In this document: positions 1-6,562 of the stretch, piece after piece
How positions within the stretch are numbered: the stretch's first letter is position 1
Layout of the letters: every line of letters begins with the position of its first letter
Assembly: GCA_021159405.1 (NCBI GenBank)
Contig: JAGGRX010000052.1
Span: 1-6,898, forward strand
From: Candidatus Bipolaricaulota bacterium
GTDB lineage: Bacteria; Bipolaricaulota; Bipolaricaulia; Bipolaricaulales; Bipolaricaulaceae
Direction: 5' to 3'
DNA length: 6,898 bases
Translations under genes and position numbers: made by a program
The notes under the pieces: generated by a model
The model's input: the letters and a program-made list of their open reading frames with translations, nothing else
Told to the model about the DNA's origin: nothing
Databases searched by the model: none

Positions 1-563
1 TAAGCGCGGCGGAGGGCGCGGGCGCGGAGCTCGGCGGTGCTGGCGCACCCCAGCTTCCTCTTCAGGTTCTCCAGGTATGATTCCACCGTCTTCACCGAGA
101 TCCCTAGCCTGTCGGCGATGACGTGATTGGAAAGCCCCTCGGCGAGCAGGTCCAGGACTTTCTCCTCCCGTGGGGAAAGTTCGGGAAGACACGGAAAGAA
201 AGGGGTGCCCTGGGCGCAGGCCCGCACTGCCTGTATGAGCTCTTCCGGGGTGCAGGTTTTCCCCAAAAAACCGTCCGCCCCGGCCTGGGCCACCTCCCGG
301 GAAAGCAGTGGGTCGTCCAACGCGGTGAGGACGAGGACCTTAACCCCGGGGACGGCCGTCTTGAGCTTCCCGATCGCGGGGAGCCCCCCGCCCGGCATGG
401 CCAGGTCCCACAGCACCACGTCCGGCTGAAGCTCAGCGGAGAGGCGTAGGCCCTGGTTTCCGTTTTCGGCCTCCCCCACCACTTCCATCCCGGCCTGGGA
501 AAGAAGGCGCGCCAGACCCTGTCGCACCACCGGATGGTCATCCACCACAAGGACCCGGATCAT
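1..563 (-). CDS. NarL/LuxR-family response regulator (3' end at window edge)
   Basis: Cytoplasmic transcription regulator, the output half of the two-component system with the kinase encoded just upstream. The frame gives 187 residues and then TA at the window edge, so the next codon could be a stop. Residues 1-118 form a receiver domain: acidic pair D8/D9, phospho-acceptor D53 (in LWDLAMP), T80 and K102 are all present. Residues about 129-187 form a LuxR-type helix-turn-helix, starting LSPREEKVLDLLAEGLSN and containing the recognition segment ISVKTVESYLENLKRKL. The linker between the domains is only about 10 residues, shorter than in most NarL proteins. The start is the ATG overlapping the kinase stop as ATGA. 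No Shine-Dalgarno sequence is visible ahead of it, so translation is probably coupled to the kinase. Family assignment is firm; target genes are unknown. Confidence 0.93.
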   Translation of the reverse strand, partial: MIRVLVVDDHPVVRQGLARLLSQAGMEVVGEAENGNQGLRLSAELQPDVVLWDLAMPGGGLPAIGKLKTAVPGVKVLVLTALDDPLLSREVAQAGADGFLGKTCTPEELIQAVRACAQGTPFFPCLPELSPREEKVLDLLAEGLSNHVIADRLGISVKTVESYLENLKRKLGCASTAELRARALRRA

Positions 564-1768
564 GACAAGGGGATCTTGAACCTAACGCATGTGCCCTTCC
601 CAGGAGCGGATTCCACTACCAGCTCCCCGCGCACAAGGCCGATCCACTCATGCATCCCCGAAAGGCCCAGTCCCTGAGGCGTACGGCTGGGATCGAATCC
701 CTTGCCGTCATCCCGCACCTCACCGGTCAGGAACCTTCCCTCCCGCTCCAGCCGCAGGCTAACCTTGCGGGCGTCAGCATGCCTGCGGATGTTCTCCAAC
801 GCCTCTTGGAGCACGCGAAAGGCCGCGGTCTCGACCTCCTCGGGGAACCGTCCTTCAGGAAGCTCTGCTTGTACCTCGGCCTGGGTGGCGGCGGAGAACC
901 GCTCCACCAAGTTGCGGACCGCCGGGCCCAGTCCAAGTTCGTCAAGGAGCGGCGGTCTGAGGTCCCGGGCCAGGCTCCTTGCCCCCTCAATCGTCTCCCC
1001 AAGGAGCCGTTCGGCTTCCCCAAGGTTCCCCGCAGCCAGGGCCCAGCGGGCGGCGGCCAGGGTCTGCCCAAGCTCGTCGTGAAGCCGGCGGGCAATCCGG
1101 CGACGTTCCTCCTCTTGCGCCGAAAGGAGCTTGGCCGAAAGCCGGGACAGGGCCCGCTCGCGCAGGAGGAGCTCCCGGCGCTGGCGCTCGTAGATCCCGG
1201 CAAACGCCCGCACGGTGAAGGCAAGGATGGAGTAAAGGCCGACCCCCCCCGCTAGCACCGTGGTCACCACATAGGGGAGGTACCGATGCGGCGGCCCGGC
1301 CGGCTGGAACAGGCGGTAGTGGGGGATGACCCCGAAGTACTCCAGGAACGCCACCGCGGCGTAGGAGCCGATGGCAAGCCCAGTCACCACGTACCCGGCG
1401 ACCTTGGGGAGGAAGAAGTTCGCGTACATCACGGTGAACAGATAAAACACGACCCCAATCCACTCCACCCCCCCCATGCGGTGGATGAGGTAGGCGATAA
1501 GCATGATTTCAACGCAAAAGAAGGCAGCGTGGACGTTGTCAAGCGCCCTCAGGGAGCGCTGCCTGCGAAGCAGGTATTGGAATGGAAGAGTCAGGAGGAG
1601 CCAGATAAAGGGAACAAAAACCAAGGGATTTAGTGGAGAAATCTCCGTGAAGAGCACCACGATCAGGGCCACCAGGCAAAAAACGCCCAGGGAAACCCGG
1701 CGCACAAGGATCGTACGCTCGATGATCCGGCGGGTTTCGGCCAAGCGATCCTGTTGCCCCGTGGTCAT
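560..1768 (-). CDS. Membrane sensor histidine kinase, NarX/DegS (HisKA_3) type
   Basis: 402-residue inner-membrane kinase that autophosphorylates on histidine and passes the phosphate to the response regulator overlapping its 3' end. The N-terminal part has about six hydrophobic helices (roughly residues 24-42, 48-66, 78-96, 101-119, 124-145, 163-190) and no large extracytoplasmic, PAS or HAMP domain. The signal is therefore probably sensed within or next to the membrane. A charged helix (about 190-218) leads to the HisKA_3 dimerisation domain with H230 in RRLHDELGQ; D231 to Q235 matches the DxxxQ phosphatase motif of this family. The ATPase domain shows the N-box (EALENIRRHA, N326), DDGKGFD (353-359) and GLGLSGM (366-372). 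All catalytic motifs are intact. The ATG overlaps the csaA stop by one base (TGATG), with no clear ribosome binding site, suggesting coupling. The stimulus cannot be deduced. Confidence 0.95.
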   Translation of the reverse strand: MTTGQQDRLAETRRIIERTILVRRVSLGVFCLVALIVVLFTEISPLNPLVFVPFIWLLLTLPFQYLLRRQRSLRALDNVHAAFFCVEIMLIAYLIHRMGGVEWIGVVFYLFTVMYANFFLPKVAGYVVTGLAIGSYAAVAFLEYFGVIPHYRLFQPAGPPHRYLPYVVTTVLAGGVGLYSILAFTVRAFAGIYERQRRELLLRERALSRLSAKLLSAQEEERRRIARRLHDELGQTLAAARWALAAGNLGEAERLLGETIEGARSLARDLRPPLLDELGLGPAVRNLVERFSAATQAEVQAELPEGRFPEEVETAAFRVLQEALENIRRHADARKVSLRLEREGRFLTGEVRDDGKGFDPSRTPQGLGLSGMHEWIGLVRGELVVESAPGKGTCVRFKIPLS

Positions 1769-2100
1769 CAGTAGAGACGGCGGCCGTCCGGGACCGGTCT
1801 TTCCGGGGTCACGAGCACCACCCGCCCATGCTCATCGTCCACGCCCAGCACCAACACCTGTGAGGCGAAGCCGGCGATTCGCTTAGGGGGCAGGTTCATC
1901 ACCGCCAACACCTGCCGGCCCACCAGCTCCTCGGGCCGGTAGAGCTCGGTGAGCTGGGCGGAGGAGGTTTTGACGCCGAGCTCTGGCCCGAAGTTGATCC
2001 TGAGCTTGTAGGCCGGCTTCCGGGCCTCCGGGAAGGGCTCGGCAGCCACTGCCGTCCCCACCCTGATGTCCAACCGCTGGAAATCCTCTATTGTAGCCAT
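1768..2100 (-). CDS. csaA: CsaA-type chaperone / tRNA-binding-fold protein
   Basis: 110-residue single-domain protein of the OB-fold tRNA-binding family (EMAP/Trbp111-like). In Bacillus subtilis, CsaA acts as an export-related chaperone that interacts with SecA and preproteins; that role is family knowledge, not something this sequence proves. The whole length aligns by eye with B. subtilis CsaA as I remember it: opening MATIEDFQRLDIRVGT, then FPEARKPAYKLRI, GVKTSSAQLT, the signature VMNLPPKRIAGF, SQVLVLGV and the ending RPVPDGRRLY. The length is normal for the family, so it is not a broken-off MetG or PheT domain. It starts at ATG 2100, 5 bases after the stop of the transglutaminase-like gene, with a weak AGGCGAG ahead. 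Its TGA overlaps the kinase ATG by one base, so it is read as part of the same operon. Confidence 0.94.
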   Translation of the reverse strand: MATIEDFQRLDIRVGTAVAAEPFPEARKPAYKLRINFGPELGVKTSSAQLTELYRPEELVGRQVLAVMNLPPKRIAGFASQVLVLGVDDEHGRVVLVTPERPVPDGRRLY

Positions 2101-2105
2101 CTCGC

Positions 2106-4037
2106 CTAAGGTATCAGCACCACCATGGCCTGCGAATCCTGGATCATCGCGTTTATCAGTTCCTTGTAGAGCGGATAATCCTCAGGGCTGACCTCCGCGA
2201 CGTTGATCTGGAGGATCCTGGACGCCGATATCCCCCCTTCCTCGGTCAAGGCGTACTCCGCCTGGAAGAAGCCGACCGAGTTCTCGACCGAGACGCCCTG
2301 CGGAAGCTGTACCTTGAGCCCCTCCGGGACCGTGATCTCCACGTGCACCTCCACCCGCTCCGGCCAGGTGATCAAGGGATGTATCCGGGCCTCCTGTCCC
2401 ACCTCATCGGCGAAGTAGTCCGGGAACGGGAGTTGGGCGGGATACGGTATAGAGAAAAGCATCACGGTGCCGGCTTTTTGAGCGAACCCATCCTTTTCGA
2501 ACTCCTCGGTGATCTCCACAGGCTTATGGGTGTCCTCAAGGTCGGAGTGATCGAAGGAGACAAGGCGCCCCCCAGGGACCGTATAGTTGAGCAACTGTTC
2601 GAAGACCTTTCGCCTTTCCCCCGGCCGGTACGACAGCAGGATGGACCGGTACCAGACCGAGTCGAACCCGCCGGTGGAGATGGAGGCAGTGGCTTTCAGG
2701 TCCCCTTCTCCGGACAGCACGGCCTGCACATGGCTCCTCACAAAGCTGTCCCCGGGGCGGAATGGATCGGTGACCACCTGGAGCCCCGGACGATCCCCAT
2801 CCCCGACTACCAACAGCCCATGCTTGGCCCGATCCTGGTCAGGGAGGTAATCGGCCGTGCACAGGTCGCAGGTGGGGTCCAGGAAGAGCCAGCCATCGCC
2901 CTGGCGAACGGCGGCGATCACGTGGTTGAACATGTGGGGCGTGGGGAGGAGGCCGAAGTCGGCGTCCAATCCGTCCCCCACTCGCAACAAAACTGGGTAG
3001 GCCTCAAACCCCGCCGCTCGGAGCATGGTGATGAGGAGCGTCGCTTGATCCTTACAATCGCCGTACCGATTGGCGAACACCTCCGAGGCAGGGTGAGGTT
3101 GCCAGCCACCTAGACCGAACTCCAGGGCCACGTACCGGACATCCCGGGCCACGAAGTCGTAGATAGCGCTGATCTTGTCCGAGGGGGTCTGGATCCCGCT
3201 GGTTAGCTCCTCCACCTTGGCCAGAAGTTCGCTCGAGGTTTGATAGCGATCTTCCGCCAGGTCCGCATACCAGGCGGCGATCTCGTCCCAGCTGTCGTAG
3301 GTGCTCACCACCAAAAGCGGGGACAGGGCGCGGAGATCCGGCATATAAGGCTCGTAGGTGATGGCGGGGATGTCCGTCTTGGTGAACTCGTAGATGATGG
3401 TGCCGGGAGCCGTTTGCACGGTGGGTTCGATGTCTATTCCCTTGGCCTGCCACCTGAGGGAAGTGCCCTCCGGTACCTCCACTACCAGGTGCGAGCGCTG
3501 CACCGGGATCTCCCAAGCGAAGTACCAAATTGTGGAAAGCTCCGGCATCAGCTCTTCGGGAGGCCCTTCTTTGTCCCGGATCGTCATTTGCCAATCGATG
3601 ATCGCCCCAGGCTCCAACGCAGGCATGCTGATGGTGAAAAGCTTCACGCTAGAGTACATGGGAGCGTCCTGCAAGAATGGAGGCGTGACCTCATGAATGG
3701 CCGAGGGAGCCGGGACCACCTCTCGGCCGTCCGGGGTGATGGTGCGGGCGTAATCCAAATGCAACTCTTCAAGTTCTGTGTCGTACGGCCATTGCACCTC
3801 GCCGTAGTCTTTGACCCCCTCATGGGTGAGGAGGCAGATTCGCTGCCGGATTACGATCTCCGAACCGGTCTGGGTCATCCTGAGGTAGCTTGCGTCCAGC
3901 ATCACGACCGCGTCCATGCCCGGGTAATCGTCCGGGGAGGGGGCATTCGCAAGGATCTCCTCCACGGGCTCCTGGGCCCATAGGCTCAGCCCCAAGCCTG
4001 CCACCATCAGCACCACTACCAAGTTCAGCAATCGCAC
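2106..4037 (-). CDS. Secreted DUF3857 / transglutaminase-like protein
   Basis: 643-residue exported protein. Residues 1-21 look like a Sec signal peptide: short basic start, hydrophobic core LLNLVVVLMVAGLGL, and a possible cut after A21 (SLWA/QEP). Residues about 45-235 are the beta-rich DUF3857-like region. Residues about 280-395 are a transglutaminase-like cysteine-protease fold with an apparent complete triad: C328 in RYGDCKDQA, H372 in FNHVIAAV and D387 in FLDPTCD. The remaining C-terminal region (about 430-640) is beta-rich and matches the usual layout of large DUF3857-transglutaminase proteins. Substrate and exact reaction are unknown; such folds act as proteases, peptidases or acyltransferases. 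The start is GTG at 4037, chosen because GGGGGTGA (4043-4050) lies 5 bases ahead and the signal peptide begins immediately. It sits 27 bases after the small gene and 5 bases before csaA. Confidence 0.88.
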   Translation of the reverse strand: MRLLNLVVVLMVAGLGLSLWAQEPVEEILANAPSPDDYPGMDAVVMLDASYLRMTQTGSEIVIRQRICLLTHEGVKDYGEVQWPYDTELEELHLDYARTITPDGREVVPAPSAIHEVTPPFLQDAPMYSSVKLFTISMPALEPGAIIDWQMTIRDKEGPPEELMPELSTIWYFAWEIPVQRSHLVVEVPEGTSLRWQAKGIDIEPTVQTAPGTIIYEFTKTDIPAITYEPYMPDLRALSPLLVVSTYDSWDEIAAWYADLAEDRYQTSSELLAKVEELTSGIQTPSDKISAIYDFVARDVRYVALEFGLGGWQPHPASEVFANRYGDCKDQATLLITMLRAAGFEAYPVLLRVGDGLDADFGLLPTPHMFNHVIAAVRQGDGWLFLDPTCDLCTADYLPDQDRAKHGLLVVGDGDRPGLQVVTDPFRPGDSFVRSHVQAVLSGEGDLKATASISTGGFDSVWYRSILLSYRPGERRKVFEQLLNYTVPGGRLVSFDHSDLEDTHKPVEITEEFEKDGFAQKAGTVMLFSIPYPAQLPFPDYFADEVGQEARIHPLITWPERVEVHVEITVPEGLKVQLPQGVSVENSVGFFQAEYALTEEGGISASRILQINVAEVSPEDYPLYKELINAMIQDSQAMVVLIP

Positions 4038-4064
4038 TTACTTCACCCCCAGGTCTAAAAACTG

Positions 4065-4274
4065 TCAGCCTTTGGTCAGCTCCTCCAGGTACTGTTCGAT
4101 CTCCTCCAGCCCGTAGATGGTGCGGCCTGCCTCGTAGTCCTCAAGCCAGGCATCCGCGATGGTGTCGTCGCGGCGGATCTCAACGTCGTCGATCCCGAAG
4201 GCGGCCACCATGCGCTTGGCCTCGTTTTCGATCTCCCTGTTCTTCACCCGGAACAAAAACCTGGGAAACCGCAT
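4065..4274 (-). CDS. Small acidic protein of unknown function, first gene of the operon
   Basis: 69-residue soluble protein that I do not recognise. It has a short basic N-terminus (MRFPRFLFRVKNRE), then an acidic body rich in helix-forming residues (ENEAKRMVAAFGI), a likely beta strand (DDVEIRRDD) and a C-terminal segment, RTIYGLEEIEQYLEEL. The alpha-beta pattern and C-terminal helix faintly recall the end of a glutaredoxin/thioredoxin fold, but there is no cysteine, so a redox role is not supported. That it is a real gene is suggested by an ideal ribosome binding site 6 bases before the ATG, codon use like its neighbours, and its place between a promoter-like -10 box and the transglutaminase-like gene 27 bases downstream. 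Its function may relate to the operon, but nothing in the sequence shows how. Confidence 0.75.
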   Translation of the reverse strand: MRFPRFLFRVKNREIENEAKRMVAAFGIDDVEIRRDDTIADAWLEDYEAGRTIYGLEEIEQYLEELTKG

Positions 4275-4280
4275 GGCTCA

Positions 4281-4288
4281 TCACCTCC
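4281..4288 (-). promoter_or_regulatory. Strong ribosome binding site of the 69-residue gene
   Basis: On the minus strand this reads GGAGGTGA, an almost complete match to the 16S rRNA anti-Shine-Dalgarno sequence, 6 bases before the ATG at 4274. It fixes the start of the small gene and is the strongest translation signal in the operon. Confidence 0.85.
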
Positions 4289-4302
4289 GTCATCCAGGGG
4301 AA

Positions 4303-4308
4303 AGTATA
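4303..4308 (-). promoter_or_regulatory. Candidate -10 box for the minus-strand operon
   Basis: The minus strand reads TATACT, five of six bases of the sigma70 -10 consensus. A start near 4296 would leave a leader of about 20 bases before the small gene, just enough for its ribosome binding site. No convincing -35 box lies 16-18 bases upstream (the best candidate reads CTAGTG), so the promoter may need an activator or another sigma factor, or the match is chance. Confidence 0.35.
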
Positions 4309-4312
4309 GCTA

Positions 4313-4380
4313 CTGGCCGAAGTTGCACTAGGCGATCCTCCCTCCTGATTCGACCTTGCTCCCCTGGCCAACTTGGGCTA
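4313..4380. repeat. Imperfect direct repeat in the divergent control region
   Basis: Two copies of CTGGCC-AA-TTG-CTA lie at 4313-4330 and 4364-4380, with starts 51 bases apart. Fourteen of about 17 positions agree if one base is gapped. The second copy contains the perfect small palindrome CCAAcTTGG (4368-4376) and falls between the -35 and -10 boxes of the candidate fusA promoter. The first lies directly upstream of the minus-strand -10 box. This is a natural place for a shared regulator to bind, but the repeat is short and could be coincidental. Confidence 0.35.
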
Positions 4381-4384
4381 AACT
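4356..4384 (+). promoter_or_regulatory. Candidate sigma70-type promoter of fusA
   Basis: TTGCTC (4356-4361) and TAAACT (4379-4384) are separated by exactly 17 bases. The -35 box matches 3 of 6 consensus bases and the -10 box 4 of 6. This is the best plus-strand promoter I can find in the divergent region. Transcription would begin near 4391 and produce a leader of about 90 bases containing the intrinsic terminator. The match is moderate and untested. Confidence 0.4.
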
Positions 4385-4432
4385 TTAGTACTTCATACGG
4401 GCAAAATCGAGAAGGGCCTTGGACGAAAGGAG

Positions 4433-4463
4433 CCTTGGCCGTGCGGCCGAGGTTTTTTGTTTT
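4433..4463 (+). terminator. Intrinsic terminator in the fusA leader (possible attenuator)
   Basis: CCTTGGCC (4433-4440) pairs with GGCCGAGG (4445-4452) to give eight consecutive base pairs, one of them G-U, around the loop GTGC. TTTTTTGTTTT (4453-4463) follows at once. The A/G-rich bases just ahead (4426-4432) can extend the stem into the U-run. This is the classic Rho-independent layout. On the opposite strand the hairpin is not followed by a T-run, so it acts only in the fusA direction. No plus-strand gene lies upstream in the window for it to terminate, and it ends 17 bases before the fusA ATG. Premature termination controlling fusA is the simplest reading. Confidence 0.7.
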
Positions 4464-4471
4464 GCCAGGAC

Positions 4472-4476
4472 GGAGG
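4472..4476 (+). promoter_or_regulatory. Ribosome binding site that fixes the fusA start
   Basis: GGAGG sits 4 bases before ATG 4481 and supports that codon over the in-frame TTG at 4457, which lies in the T-run of the terminator and has no ribosome binding site. The site begins only 8 bases after the T-run ends, so folding of the leader could also affect ribosome access. Confidence 0.8.
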
Positions 4477-4480
4477 AAAT

Positions 4481-6562
4481 ATGGAGAGGCTAGAGGTTGG
4501 AAAGGTCAGAAATATCGGGCTTGCCGCCCACATAGACGCCGGCAAGACCACGGTGACGGAGCGCATGCTCTATTTCACCGGCAAGACGCACAGGATGGGA
4601 GAGGTCCACGAAGGCCAAGCCACCATGGACTGGATGCCCCAGGAGCGGGAGCGGGGGATCACCATCACCTCCGCCGCCACCACTACCTACTGGAAGGGGC
4701 ACCGGATCAACATCATCGACACCCCGGGGCACGTGGACTTCACCGCCGAGGTGGAGCGCAGCTTGCGGGTGGTGGACGGCACCGTGGCCCTGTTCTGTGC
4801 CGTGGGCGGGGTGCAGCCCCAGTCGGAGACCGTGTGGCGCCAGGCGGAACGGTACCGGGTGCCCAGGATCGCGTTCATCAACAAGATGGATCGCGTGGGA
4901 GCCGACTTCTGGGGGGTGATGGAGGAGATCCGGAAGGAGCTTTCGGCCAACCCGGTGCCCGTCGTGATCCCCATCGGGGCCGAGGAGTCCTTCCGGGGCC
5001 TGGTCGATCTCCTGGACATGGAGGCCCTGTACTACGAGGAGGGGGAGGGCGAGATAGAGGTCCACCGGGCCGAGATCCCCGCGGAGCTAGCCGAGGAGGC
5101 CGCCCGGGCGAGAGAGCTCCTCATCGAGCGGGCCGCCGAGGTGGACGATTCTTTACTTGAAAAATTCCTGGCCGGCGAGGAGCCCACGCGGGAGGAGCTC
5201 GTCTCCGCCATCCGGGCCGCCACCATCGCCGGGAAGCTTGTCCCGGTCTTGTGCGGGGCCGCCTTCCGCAACAAGGGCGTCCGGCGGCTTTTGGACGCCG
5301 TAGTGGACTTCCTGCCCTCCCCGGCCGACCTTCCTCCGGTGAAAGGGACCGCCGGGGGGCGAGAAATCGAGCGCCACCCGAGTGATGATGAGCCGCTTTC
5401 CGCCCTTGCCTTCAAGGTGCAGGCCGACCGGCACATGGGGAAGCTCACCTACGTGCGCGTCTACTCCGGGGTGCTGAGGAGCGGCGAGTACGTGTACAAC
5501 GCAAGCCGCAAGGTGCGCCAAAGGGTGGGGCGCCTCTTCGAAGTACATGCCGATAAGCGCAAGATCGTGGAGCAGCTTCACGCCGGCGACGTGGGCGCGG
5601 TGGTAGGGCTTTCGGACACCTACACCGGCGACACCCTGTGCCCCGAGGACGCCCCGATCATCCTGGAGCCCATCGAGTTCCCCGCCCCGGTGATCGACCT
5701 AGCCATCGCCCCGGTAGCCCGGGCTGACCAGGATAGGCTTTCCCGTGCGCTCCTCGCTCTTTCCGCCGAGGACCCCACGTTCGTGGTCAAGGCTAACGAG
5801 GAGACGGGCGAGGTGGTGATCTCCGGGATGGGAGAGCTGCACCTGGAGATCATCGTGGACCGCCTCCGGCGCGAGTTCGGGGTGGAGGTAAAGGTGGGCC
5901 GACCCCAGGTCGCCTACCGGGAGACAGTGCTCGGAGCAGTGGAGCACGAGCAGCGGCTCGTCAAGCAGACCGGCGGCCGGGGGCAGTACGCCCATATCGC
6001 CTTCCGCCTTGAGCCGGCCGAGCCAGGAAAGGGCTTCGAGTTCGTGAACAAGGTCGTGGGCGGCCGCATCCCCAAGGAGTACATCCCCGCGGTGAAAAAG
6101 GGGATGGTGGACGCCATGGCCGAGGGGCCGCTTGGCGGCTATCCCATGGTGGACGTGAAAGTAACCCTGCTAGATGGCTCCTTCCACGAGGTGGACTCCT
6201 CCGAGCAGGCCTTCCGCACCTGCGCCGCCCATGGCTTACGCGAGGCGGCCAAACGCGCCGGCCTGAGGCTCCTGGAGCCCATCATGTTCGTGGAGGTCAC
6301 CGTGCCCGAGGAACATGTGGGGGCGGTGGCCGGGAGCCTGGCGGCAAGAAGGGGAAAGATCGTGGCCATGGAGACGAAGGGCAAAGCCCAGGTCCTGCGG
6401 GCCCGGGTGCCTCTAGCCGAGATGTTCGGCTACTCCTCTGAGCTTCGGAACATCACGAGCGGCCGCGGCGAGTTCACCATGCACTTTGAGCGCTACGAGG
6501 CGGTGCCATATGCGATCGCCGAGGAGATCGTCGCCGCCCGCCAGGTTTTGGCCACGCGCTAA
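4481..6562 (+). CDS. fusA: Elongation factor G
   Basis: 693-residue cytoplasmic GTPase that moves tRNA and mRNA through the ribosome during elongation and, with ribosome recycling factor, helps split ribosomes after termination. All GTP-binding elements are present: AHIDAGKT (16-23), switch I RGITI (58-62), DTPGH (80-84) with catalytic H84, NKMD (134-137) and CGAAF (258-262). Approximate domains: G 1-285, II 290-400, III 405-478, IV 479-602, V 603-690. Domain IV carries QTGGRGQY, GGRIPKEYIPAV and the tip loop FHEVDSSE; domain V ends with MFGYSSELRNITSGRG. Length and motifs fit canonical EF-G rather than the divergent EF-G2 paralogue. ATG 4481 was chosen for its GGAGG site and the standard N-terminus (KVRNIGLAAHIDAG). 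The gene stands alone here, without rpsL, rpsG or tuf, and has an attenuator-like leader. Confidence 0.97.
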   Translation: MERLEVGKVRNIGLAAHIDAGKTTVTERMLYFTGKTHRMGEVHEGQATMDWMPQERERGITITSAATTTYWKGHRINIIDTPGHVDFTAEVERSLRVVDGTVALFCAVGGVQPQSETVWRQAERYRVPRIAFINKMDRVGADFWGVMEEIRKELSANPVPVVIPIGAEESFRGLVDLLDMEALYYEEGEGEIEVHRAEIPAELAEEAARARELLIERAAEVDDSLLEKFLAGEEPTREELVSAIRAATIAGKLVPVLCGAAFRNKGVRRLLDAVVDFLPSPADLPPVKGTAGGREIERHPSDDEPLSALAFKVQADRHMGKLTYVRVYSGVLRSGEYVYNASRKVRQRVGRLFEVHADKRKIVEQLHAGDVGAVVGLSDTYTGDTLCPEDAPIILEPIEFPAPVIDLAIAPVARADQDRLSRALLALSAEDPTFVVKANEETGEVVISGMGELHLEIIVDRLRREFGVEVKVGRPQVAYRETVLGAVEHEQRLVKQTGGRGQYAHIAFRLEPAEPGKGFEFVNKVVGGRIPKEYIPAVKKGMVDAMAEGPLGGYPMVDVKVTLLDGSFHEVDSSEQAFRTCAAHGLREAAKRAGLRLLEPIMFVEVTVPEEHVGAVAGSLAARRGKIVAMETKGKAQVLRARVPLAEMFGYSSELRNITSGRGEFTMHFERYEAVPYAIAEEIVAARQVLATR

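Noticed and set aside
650..1255. Plus-strand 201-codon frame opposite the kinase gene
   Set aside because: It is antisense to a kinase with all catalytic motifs; the composition is biased and no motif is present.
1768..2100. csaA as a detached C-terminal domain of methionyl-tRNA synthetase or a PheT fragment
   Set aside because: The protein is full length for CsaA, and its start, end and signature VMNLPPKRIAGF match the free-standing family.
2343..3983. Open frames of 256 and 247 codons on the plus strand opposite the transglutaminase-like gene
   Set aside because: They have no recognisable domain or ribosome binding site, and the minus-strand protein in the same place has a signal peptide, catalytic triad and family layout.
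4433..4463. Hairpin as a terminator for an upstream plus-strand gene or for minus-strand transcripts
   Set aside because: All genes to the left in the window are on the minus strand, and the T-run follows only the plus-strand hairpin.
4457..4480. TTG at 4457 as the fusA start
   Set aside because: It lies in the terminator T-run, lacks a ribosome binding site and adds eight residues not found in EF-G. ATG 4481 has GGAGG and the standard N-terminus.
4159..5160. Long plus-strand open frame (333 codons) crossing the small gene, the control region and the start of fusA
   Set aside because: It overlaps fusA in another frame, yields low-complexity G/R/P-rich protein, and crosses the promoter and terminator. 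It is an artefact of high G+C.
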